A stretch of DNA of 64,000 nt from contig JACPIU010000012.1 of NCBI GenBank assembly GCA_016187935.1, positions 1 to 64,000 of the forward strand, given 5' to 3'. A program made the position numbers and the translations under genes. Origin of the DNA: Bdellovibrio sp. (lineage in GTDB: Bacteria; Bdellovibrionota; Bacteriovoracia; Bacteriovoracales; Bacteriovoracaceae). The notes beneath the pieces were generated by a model. It did no database searches. It was not told the origin of the DNA and was given only the letters and a program-made list of their open reading frames with translations. Positions within the stretch are counted from its first letter, which is position 1. Each line of letters starts with the position of its first letter. Positions 9,466 to 16,100 of the stretch are shown one piece after another.

Positions 9466-9492
9466 AAAAAAAAAGGGGGCCTTACACCCCCC
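9466..9492 (-). terminator. Rho-independent terminator, minus strand
   Basis: Read on the minus strand, GGGGGG, a loop TGTAAGG and CCCCC are followed directly by nine T residues. This is a textbook intrinsic terminator and one of very few in the window. It would end transcription coming from the non-coding region to its right (9500-9900), so that RNA is a separate unit and does not read into the gene at 9324. Confidence 0.8.
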
Positions 9493-9629
9493 TGCGCCGA
9501 ACATCATTTCTAAGAAATTTGTTTGGCGATAAGCATTTTATTCAAATAATTTCGGCCTAAGGCCGACAAAAAAACCACAGTCAATGGAAGATCATCCCTG
9601 ATAACGAATAAATTTTAAAAGAGGCGTCA

Positions 9630-9701
9630 CTAACGTCCTGGAGGTGCACCTAAGAAGAATTCGTGGATGGGAAAACTCCTCATCACACGTAAATCAATCA
9701 T
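9630..9701 (-). CDS. Short ORF (23 aa) ending in FFLGAPPGR
   Basis: ATG at 9701 is preceded by AGGGAG at 6-base spacing, the best ribosome binding site in the region. The 23-codon frame encodes a peptide beginning MIDLRV and ending FFLGAPPGR, then TAG directly followed by TGA. The Pro-Pro-Gly triplet is a strong EF-P-dependent ribosome pausing motif, and APP resembles arrest motifs in known stalling peptides. A palindrome AGGTGCACCT lies in the GAPP codons (9641-9650). It could be a stalling leader peptide, a small functional peptide, or chance; no homologue is known to me. Confidence 0.4.
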   Translation of the reverse strand: MIDLRVMRSFPIHEFFLGAPPGR

Positions 9702-10046
9702 TAGCAGCTCCCTGGTTAAAGTAAAAAAAACTTAAAAACACATAAACAAAACAAACATATACGACTAGGGGCCACGCACGCTTACAGTCCAAATAGCAAA
9801 ATCAGCCCCACGCGGCATATACAAAAAACAAAACGAGAAGCAAACAGAATCAAGCAAATATTAAATAATCTCACTCGCCGCTCTGTGATTATGGCATAGT
9901 TCATTTTTTTACCGATGAAAAAAAAAACGGGGGTTCAAAATATTTTTAACTTATGGATTTTCTGTGAGAGGCTTTCGCAAGTTTGGTTTTTTGTGTAAAA
10001 GTTAGACGGTCAAAATGTCGTGATTCCTGACACAAAAAACAAAAGT

Positions 10047-10071
10047 GGGCACTTTTTAAAAAAAATGTCCC
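10047..10071. promoter_or_regulatory. Imperfect inverted repeat upstream of the two-component operon
   Basis: GGGCACTTTTT and AAAAATGTCCC form an imperfect inverted repeat about 55-80 bp before the histidine kinase start. It might be a regulator-binding site, for example for the OmpR-type regulator encoded downstream. A further small hairpin (GAAGT, AGG, ACTTC at 10096-10108) sits next to the start region. Confidence 0.3.
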
Positions 10072-10124
10072 GATATTGGCAAGAAAATGACAAAAGAAGT
10101 AGGACTTCTTGATAGGTTGAAAAC

Positions 10125-11714
10125 ATGAGAGCGTATGTTGCCCTAATAGGAGTGGCAGTTTTAATGGCCTTTTTGGCCGGGGGGACGCTGCTCCTCATGC
10201 GAAATAATGAGAGACTGGTGTCCAGTCAGGATATGGCCGCCATCTCCCAATTGAAGTTGGCCTTCCAAAGGGAAGTGGGGCCAATATCAATTATTAATAT
10301 TTCTTCCTATTACTACACCAACCATCACTTTAAATTGACCTCTCCCATTTATGCCTTGTCGGAATTTGACCGAACTGATCCCAGTTTTTATGCCCATCCG
10401 GGCGACTGTTTCAAGGGCGTCCCTGAATTACAAGGTCTGTTTGGTCATCGCAAATTGGTTTTATGGGAAGAATTTCGCTGCGGAATGCGTCCCCATCTGC
10501 CATCGGAGTTCTTTGAGGAACCACCTTTCTTGCACCCCTCTGGGATCAGCTTTATGTACTTGGCCTATTTAACCGGAAGGTCCCAATATCGGGAGATGAA
10601 TTGGATTATTGATCGATTACCACTCTTTCATGTGCGTGAATTAAAAAATATTACCGAGCTTAAGGGGCGGCTTCGAGGAGTGTTTTTGATTTTATCAGAG
10701 TTAAGTGAAGAGGAATTGGAATCAGTGGCGCGGGGCCAAGGTTCTGTTTTAACCGGTAAATATTTATTGGCAAGGTTGATCTACAAACACGCCCAAGGAA
10801 TTCTGGAATATAGAGTTTATGATCGTGCCGATCTCGATCAATTTTTAAGTGAAGCGGATTATACTTTGAGCAAATATAATAACAAGAGACTTTGTTTTTT
10901 CCGTGATGAAGAATTATGCTGGTCTCCCAATTCCAAAAAAATCCTTGAAAGGCTGAATATTTCCCAAATTTTTATTTTCATCGGTTGCCTTTTTTTGATG
11001 GTCGTGGCACTGGTTGGTTTGCGTAATCGCTTACGCGATGATCGTTCCGAGGAGGAGAGTAAACGTTTGGCCCTTCAGACTTTAACTCACGAATTGCGCA
11101 CTCCGATCACTTCTTTGGTGCTGGAAAGTGAAAATGTGTCACGAGATCTTGAACAACTTCCTGCAGATATGCAGGATTCATTTTTACGTATGAGCAGTGA
11201 AATTCATCGGCTCCAGCGTTTGACCGAGGCCTCACGACAATATCTCAATGTGGGAAGGAAAAAAGGAAAAGTTCAATTAAATCCCGTGCAAATCCCTTCG
11301 ATTAACGAATTTTTAATGGATGTCACTCGTTCCTTTTTAGACAAGGGCTTGATCTTTAAAAACACCATTGAAGACAGACCGTTTGTCATGGATTCATACT
11401 GGCCATCTATCGTATTAAAGAATTTATTGGAAAATGCTTTTACTCATGGCGTTCCTCCGGTTGAAATGCTGGTGGAATTTTCTTCCGGTAAATTGATTGT
11501 TTCCGTTAAGGATCAGGGGGATGGAGCAGCGTTAAATGGGCTTAAAATTGGTCAGGAATTTCAAAAAGGCCAAAAAAGTTCCGGCACAGGGCTTGGACTA
11601 TCCATTGTAAAACGTGCCATTCTTGCTATGGGAGGAGAGTTAAAATATAGCAAAAGGCCCACCACCTTTAGCGTGATCTTGAAAGAATTAAAAATTTCTA
11701 CACAAGGAGTTTAA
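10125..11714 (+). CDS. Membrane sensor histidine kinase
   Basis: The protein of 529 residues has TM1 (about 5-25), a large sensor region (about 28-278) outside the membrane with four Cys residues (95, 119, 257 and 265) and TM2 (about 281-299). The kinase core follows: H-box LTHELRTP with His 322, N-box NLLENAFTHG, DQGDG and GTGLGLSIV ATP-lid motifs. It autophosphorylates and passes phosphate to the regulator encoded 1 bp downstream. The sensor region, with FLHPSGISFMYLAY, reminds me of the DUF3404 type of VxrA-like kinases that respond to envelope stress, but I hold this lightly. The ligand is unknown. Confidence 0.9.
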   Translation: MRAYVALIGVAVLMAFLAGGTLLLMRNNERLVSSQDMAAISQLKLAFQREVGPISIINISSYYYTNHHFKLTSPIYALSEFDRTDPSFYAHPGDCFKGVPELQGLFGHRKLVLWEEFRCGMRPHLPSEFFEEPPFLHPSGISFMYLAYLTGRSQYREMNWIIDRLPLFHVRELKNITELKGRLRGVFLILSELSEEELESVARGQGSVLTGKYLLARLIYKHAQGILEYRVYDRADLDQFLSEADYTLSKYNNKRLCFFRDEELCWSPNSKKILERLNISQIFIFIGCLFLMVVALVGLRNRLRDDRSEEESKRLALQTLTHELRTPITSLVLESENVSRDLEQLPADMQDSFLRMSSEIHRLQRLTEASRQYLNVGRKKGKVQLNPVQIPSINEFLMDVTRSFLDKGLIFKNTIEDRPFVMDSYWPSIVLKNLLENAFTHGVPPVEMLVEFSSGKLIVSVKDQGDGAALNGLKIGQEFQKGQKSSGTGLGLSIVKRAILAMGGELKYSKRPTTFSVILKELKISTQGV

Positions 11715-11715
11715 T

Positions 11716-12390
11716 ATGGCAAAAATATTGTTGGTTGAAGATGATGCCAATCTTGGAGCTTCCCTAGAAAAATATTTGCGCGGCGAGGGGCAAGTCGTTT
11801 TATGGGCCAAAAATCTTCAGGCCGCACGTGAGATGCAAAAAGAGTCCCCTACATTAATTATTTTGGATTGGATGTTGCCAGATGGACAGGGAATAGATTT
11901 TTTAAGAGAAAAACAGGCCCGTCATGATCCGACTCCGGTGATTATGCTGACGGCAAAAACTGATTTGGTCGATAGAGTTTTAGGGCTTGAATCGGGTGCC
12001 AATGACTATGTCACGAAACCTTTTGAACCTCGTGAGCTTTTGGCCCGTATTCGGGTGCAAGAAAGAAATTCCCAAGGACGGCCCAAAGAAGCCCCTGCGG
12101 CCAAAATAATAGAAATCAATGGTATTCAAGTTGATTTATTACGCCATGAGGTTTCTTTTCAGGGCAAATTGGTGGAACTAACTAAAATGGAATTTGAATT
12201 GCTCCGTCTTTTGATGGAAAATCCTAATCGCGCTTTTGGGCGAGAGGAGCTTCTCAACAAAGTTTGGGGTTATGAAAATTATCCCACCACTCGAACAGTT
12301 GACACTCATGTTCTGCAACTTAGGCAGAAATTTTATGATGATTTAATCGAAACAGTGCGGGGGATCGGTTATCGCTTACGTTCTCTGTGA
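11716..12390 (+). CDS. OmpR/PhoB-family response regulator
   Basis: The protein of 224 residues has a receiver domain with EDD (8-10), phosphoacceptor Asp 51 (LIILDWMLP) and Lys 101 (DYVTKPFEP), followed by a winged-helix DNA-binding domain containing ELTKMEFELLRLL and a C-terminal VRGIGYRL hairpin. The start follows AAGGAG within the kinase gene end, so kinase and regulator are co-translated. Likely targets include its own operon and perhaps the secreted repeat protein downstream. Confidence 0.93.
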   Translation: MAKILLVEDDANLGASLEKYLRGEGQVVLWAKNLQAAREMQKESPTLIILDWMLPDGQGIDFLREKQARHDPTPVIMLTAKTDLVDRVLGLESGANDYVTKPFEPRELLARIRVQERNSQGRPKEAPAAKIIEINGIQVDLLRHEVSFQGKLVELTKMEFELLRLLMENPNRAFGREELLNKVWGYENYPTTRTVDTHVLQLRQKFYDDLIETVRGIGYRLRSL

Positions 12391-12406
12391 AAAAAAGGAT
12401 TAACTA

Positions 12407-12457
12407 ATGACAAAAAGTTGTCCCACGGCCGACACAGAGATGGTGAGCAAGGAGTAG
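12407..12457 (+). CDS. Possible leader peptide (16 aa)
   Basis: A 16-codon ORF, beginning MTKSCPTAD, has AAAGGA at 7-base spacing and ends about 30 bases before the first arm of the leader structure at 12488-12616. Position and ribosome binding site fit a leader peptide, but the peptide has no run of regulatory codons and may be chance. Confidence 0.3.
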   Translation: MTKSCPTADTEMVSKE

Positions 12458-12487
12458 AGTGGTTTCATTAGATGGATTCTAATCAAA

Positions 12488-12616
12488 TGAGACCTCGGGA
12501 TAGAGCAATTTGGTTTAAATATTTGATTATTATAGTGCAGTCATTCTCCCATGATAGTGCATAACCGATCTTCCCACACTCCTACAAAATCATCCCGAGG
12601 TCTCAATTTTGAGACC
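12488..12616 (+). promoter_or_regulatory. Leader with two mutually exclusive hairpins
   Basis: A 14-base arm at 12488-12501 (TGAGACCTCGGGAT) is perfectly complementary to 12592-12605. The second arm overlaps GGTCTCAA (12599-12606), which can instead pair with TTGAGACC (12609-12616). The two helices cannot coexist, the arrangement seen in attenuators and some riboswitches. The short hairpin is followed by only a weak T-run (GTTTATT), so it may terminate poorly, or simply end the upstream two-component operon. The segment between the arms contains two copies of ATAGTGCA. Confidence 0.45.
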
Positions 12617-12668
12617 GTTTATTCCGATGCTAATTGTAGAATTTAACGAAAAATGTGAGTAAAACGGT

Positions 12669-13757
12669 TTGGCCTTCAAACTTAAAATCATTCAAAAGTC
12701 CATTGTTACAAGTGCTGGCATAGTGCTGATTTTCAGTTACGTGGAACTGAGTTTGGTTGTTATGGCCCAGACTCCTGAACCCACTGCCCCGGCTTCAGGA
12801 AGTTCTTCCATGATGGGAGTGAAAGTTGAGGATTCCGAAGATTTGAGTGATGAAGCCAAGGCCGAGCTGCATGATACGAGCGGCACACTTTCTGAAACCA
12901 CATCCACTCAGCAGCAATCCCTAACAGCGGAAGAAAAACCTGATATTGTCATCATTCCGCCTCCGACGCTGCAGGAGCGAGCGCGCCTTGAACGTGAAGA
13001 AATTGAGATGGAGAAGGCCAGAAGAATGTTGTCGAAAACGGGTAAATCGATGAAACGGAAAGAGGCAGGTCAAATTGGTCAGACGACTCAAGATGATAAT
13101 GTGGGGGCTTCAGAAGGCGGAGGAGGAGGCGATGGTGGGATGGGGGTCGATGAAGTTGATAAGATTTCCATCACAAAACCACCTTGTCTTGAAGATCAGG
13201 CGAAAATGGTCATGGCCGAAGTGCAGATGGCCAAACAGAAGGGCCAAGGGCCTGGCCAAGGCGGTGGATCGGGCGCGGGATCGGGCAGTGGTACGGGTGA
13301 TGAGACGGGAGCCAATGTTTCATATCATCAGACAGTTAAACAAGTCTGCAAGAGTAAGAATATGTACGAATGTATGGCGCAAGAGGCCCAGGCAAGAGCG
13401 CTACGTGAGAGTCACGATTCCGACCAGACGGAAGGAAATGGTGGGGATGCAGGTACCTTTGAGGGAAGCAGCGGAGAGGATGAAGTTAAGTATAAACGCC
13501 CACCGGTGCGTTTTAAAACACAGCAAGAGTTAGAGGCCGAGGCCCAGAAAATTTTGCGCGAAAACGATGGGCCTAGGGTTGGGGAACACATTACAGAAAG
13601 TGATCAAGTCGAACCCCGTCCTTCGGTAACCATGACCAAGCCTACAATTGAAGAAAATGCTCGCCAAATTCAAAGTGAAATTGAAGCTGAGAAACAATCG
13701 CGGAAAACCGGGAGTGGTGGTGAAGTTATTCCCCCTCCCACCAAAGATCTCGAATGA
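12669..13757 (+). CDS. Secreted low-complexity repeat protein (hypothetical)
   Basis: The protein of 362 residues begins with a TTG at 12669 (GTGAG about 9 bases upstream) and a signal peptide ending near VVMAQT. The mature part alternates Gly/Ser-rich linkers with five short helical units that look related: residues about 95-120, 167-190, 222-250, 280-303 and 322-346. Each has a PP or KP turn followed by a charged helix (for example KPPCLEDQAKM and KPTIEENARQI). The third unit contains two Cys. No family is recognised. It follows the leader structure at 12488-12616, and the two-component operon lies upstream on the same strand. A spacer or surface-attached fibrous role is possible. Confidence 0.6.
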   Translation: MAFKLKIIQKSIVTSAGIVLIFSYVELSLVVMAQTPEPTAPASGSSSMMGVKVEDSEDLSDEAKAELHDTSGTLSETTSTQQQSLTAEEKPDIVIIPPPTLQERARLEREEIEMEKARRMLSKTGKSMKRKEAGQIGQTTQDDNVGASEGGGGGDGGMGVDEVDKISITKPPCLEDQAKMVMAEVQMAKQKGQGPGQGGGSGAGSGSGTGDETGANVSYHQTVKQVCKSKNMYECMAQEAQARALRESHDSDQTEGNGGDAGTFEGSSGEDEVKYKRPPVRFKTQQELEAEAQKILRENDGPRVGEHITESDQVEPRPSVTMTKPTIEENARQIQSEIEAEKQSRKTGSGGEVIPPPTKDLE

Positions 13758-13759
13758 AT

Positions 13760-14794
13760 TCATGGGGCTTCGCTAGAATAATCCCGACTTGCCAGTTGTC
13801 CGCAGGCGGCAGCGATATCACTTCCCCTAGCGACACGTTCCATAACCCGGACTCCTAAGTCCACCAATGATTTTTTGAACAGATCAACCGCTTCTTCGCT
13901 TGGACGCTCAAAAGACAAGCCTGTCACAGCATTGTAGGGGATGAGATTGACAATGGATTTCATATTTCGGCACCAATCCGCCAGGGCCAAGGCGTGACGT
14001 TCACTATGATTCATATCCTTGAGAATTAAATACTCCAAGGTAATAAACTGTCGAGGGAGGAGGGACATGCTTTTGAGAACCTGTTGAATTTCAGGTAATG
14101 GATAACGGGTTTCGATAGGGATCAATTGGCGTCTTTCTTCTTCGAAAGGTGAATGAAGTGAGAAGGCCAGGTTGACGCGAGGAAGTTCATGAAAACGTCT
14201 GAGTCCCGGAAGGTATCCCACCGTCGAGAGTGTGATTTGGCGTGAACCTAAGTCCAAGGCCCAGGGATGGGTGAGAATTTCGAGGGCCCGTTTGACTTGT
14301 TCAAAATTGTGAAGTGGTTCACCTTGTCCCATAAAGACAATGTTGGGACAGGGAGCTTCCATCGAATTTTCATGCCAAATAAGGTTGCGCAGGTGCAAAT
14401 ACATGCCGACAATCTCGTAGGCTTCCAGGTTTCGCCCAAGACCGGCCATGCCGGTGCGACAAAAGGTACAGCCCATGGCGCAGCCCACCTGGGTTGAAAG
14501 ACAGACAGTGAGCTTACGGTGATAATTCAGAATGACGGATTCAACTTTTAATCCATCTTCAGTGGCAAAGAGAATTTTCTGAGTGCCATCTGTTGAGAGA
14601 TGCCGCTCGATGATGGAAGGCAGAGATTTCGGTAATTTTTCCAAATCGTTCAACAGCCGGGGAAAAAGCGCGGGACTTTGTTTTTTATACGCCCAGGCCA
14701 TCATACTTCTGACCTGATTGGGACTATGATCGTGTTTCACCAGCCAGCGGGATAATTCCTCGGGAAGTAATTGGTATAAGTGATCGGTGATCAT
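13760..14794 (-). CDS. rlmN: 23S rRNA / tRNA adenine-C2 methyltransferase
   Basis: The 344-residue radical SAM enzyme methylates C2 of A2503 in 23S rRNA (and A37 in some tRNAs in E. coli). The cluster-binding CxxxCxxC is at 105, 109 and 112 (GCAMGCTFC). The two catalytic Cys of the RlmN family are at about 98 (TVCLSTQVG) and 331 (AAACGQLA). GQGEPL and STVG motifs are also present. Length and motifs fit RlmN better than Cfr, which is mostly plasmid-borne. The start overlaps the upstream EEP gene by 4 bp (ATGA). Confidence 0.93.
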   Translation of the reverse strand: MITDHLYQLLPEELSRWLVKHDHSPNQVRSMMAWAYKKQSPALFPRLLNDLEKLPKSLPSIIERHLSTDGTQKILFATEDGLKVESVILNYHRKLTVCLSTQVGCAMGCTFCRTGMAGLGRNLEAYEIVGMYLHLRNLIWHENSMEAPCPNIVFMGQGEPLHNFEQVKRALEILTHPWALDLGSRQITLSTVGYLPGLRRFHELPRVNLAFSLHSPFEEERRQLIPIETRYPLPEIQQVLKSMSLLPRQFITLEYLILKDMNHSERHALALADWCRNMKSIVNLIPYNAVTGLSFERPSEEAVDLFKKSLVDLGVRVMERVARGSDIAAACGQLASRDYSSEAP

Positions 14795-16002
14795 TTGTGT
14801 GTGGGGAGTTCAAAACTGGCCCATAGAGGATAGTGGTCACTACTATTTTTGCATTCTAAATAATCCGCATTGACGAAGGCCCGCCTGGCCTGATTTTGGC
14901 CATTAATCATGACTTCAGACATTCCGTTTGGAGCTGTGTCCGTGGGTGATTGGGGAAAAGTTAAATTGGCTTCAGGGTGGTAGATTCCCCCTTCGATTTT
15001 GGTCAGATTGGATGAGAGGAAGATAAAATCCAAGAGCAGTCGCGTGGGATTGCTGCGCACCCCATCCCCGTCATTGGTATAGTCAGGATGGGGCATCCAT
15101 AAAGTCCATTTTTTTGCCAGACGTGATAACACCTGGGCCCCAAGCTGTTTGGGGTCGGTACTACTCAATCCCACATTAAAATCGCCTACGGCCACGGCGT
15201 AGGAACCTTTCCTTAAGGGAGAAATTTCCGGGAGAGTGACGGAAATATCGGTTTCACCGGTCAGATACCATTCTAAAAAACGTAGCTGATCGGCATTGCG
15301 CTGAAAATTGGGTGTGGCCATATTTCCGAAATGGTATGAGGGTACAGTGTGAAGCAGGATCAGGTGCAGTTCTTGCCCCTCAATGTCGAGGACAACATCA
15401 GTGAAGTTTTTGTCAAAAAGGGCCATGTCGGACGGGAAAGGGGTTCCATTAGGTTGTTTGAAACTGCTCAGATCAAGATTTTTGTTGAAGTCTTTCCATT
15501 TGAGATCATGAATTTCAATAATTCTTTTTTGGGGGAAGCGAAAGAGGGCCCCTGTGGAATATTGAGCGGGAAAGCTGCCAAAGTTCACTTGATCGGCCAA
15601 GGCCTGAGATTCGGGCGTGTTGGGATTGGTGGCGTAGGTTCCATCCGGCCGTTTTCGGGCAAGGGCACCAGTATTGGCAGGGTAGAAAATATCCTTGAAC
15701 TCCGCCTTTCCCATGAGAGTGGCAAAAAGGCGCATATTTTCACCGCGCGATTGATAGTTGGGAGAAGGAACGCCAGGAAGATCAAATTGCAACTCGTTTA
15801 CGGATAAAATGTCAAAGTTCCACTTTTTAATAATATTTTTAACTGAGGTGAGCTGGAGACCTACGGGATTACTGCGTAATTTGGTGCTGTCGAGTTCTTT
15901 GATATTGTAATGAACCAGGGTGATCATTTTGGCCTCGATATGGTGGAAGGGAACAAGCGCTAAATTGGCCAGGGCCAGGATCATCCATAGACGGTTACGC
16001 AT
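14791..16002 (-). CDS. Exported endonuclease/exonuclease/phosphatase (EEP) family protein
   Basis: The start ATG at 16002 has AGGAGATC at good spacing and is followed by a signal peptide (RLWMILALANLALVP). The mature protein shows the DNase I-like EEP fold: VHYNIKEL, then LSVNELQFD (catalytic Glu), GDFNVG (Asp/Asn), LLLDFIF and a C-terminal SSDHYPLWASFEL (catalytic His). The fold hydrolyses phosphodiesters or phospholipids; an exported form could be a nuclease or sphingomyelinase-like enzyme. The upstream frame extension to 16164 overlaps the divergent speA start and is rejected. It is translationally coupled to rlmN. Confidence 0.8.
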   Translation of the reverse strand: MRNRLWMILALANLALVPFHHIEAKMITLVHYNIKELDSTKLRSNPVGLQLTSVKNIIKKWNFDILSVNELQFDLPGVPSPNYQSRGENMRLFATLMGKAEFKDIFYPANTGALARKRPDGTYATNPNTPESQALADQVNFGSFPAQYSTGALFRFPQKRIIEIHDLKWKDFNKNLDLSSFKQPNGTPFPSDMALFDKNFTDVVLDIEGQELHLILLHTVPSYHFGNMATPNFQRNADQLRFLEWYLTGETDISVTLPEISPLRKGSYAVAVGDFNVGLSSTDPKQLGAQVLSRLAKKWTLWMPHPDYTNDGDGVRSNPTRLLLDFIFLSSNLTKIEGGIYHPEANLTFPQSPTDTAPNGMSEVMINGQNQARRAFVNADYLECKNSSDHYPLWASFELPTHK

Positions 16003-16100
16003 GGCCGATCTCCTTTTTCTAAAAAATATTGTTGATGCTTTTACCCATTTTGCTGTAATGATTATGCCAAGTAACTTCAAGAGTAAAGGGGTGCAATACC

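Larger units (their letters stand above)
9466..9900 (-). ncRNA. Candidate structured small transcript with embedded short ORF
   Basis: No long ORF occupies 9325-10124. On the minus strand, four elements line up in transcriptional order. They are an imperfect 17-bp stem (9805-9821 with 9756-9772, 12 Watson-Crick and 2 G-U pairs, 32-base loop), a short ORF with a good ribosome binding site (9701-9630), a 6-bp hairpin TCGGCC/GGCCGA (9552-9566) and an intrinsic terminator (9492-9466). The upstream limit is a guess, since I could not identify a convincing promoter. It does not match tmRNA, SRP RNA, RNase P RNA, or the c-di-GMP riboswitch as I know them. The RNA could be regulatory, or a leader-type transcript for the short peptide. 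Confidence 0.45.

Noticed and set aside
9552-9566. Terminator at the TCGGCC/GGCCGA hairpin
   Set aside because: On neither strand is it followed by a T-run; a T-run only precedes it on the minus strand. It is kept as a hairpin inside the RNA unit.
9500-9900. tmRNA, SRP RNA, RNase P RNA or a c-di-GMP-I riboswitch
   Set aside because: None of their conserved cores (for example the tRNA-like ends of tmRNA, the SRP GGAAG loop or the riboswitch core) is visible, so I list only a generic structured RNA.
13075-13533. A 152-codon plus-strand frame
   Set aside because: A basic, composition-driven frame within the low-complexity repeat gene; the covering frame has a signal peptide and repeat structure.
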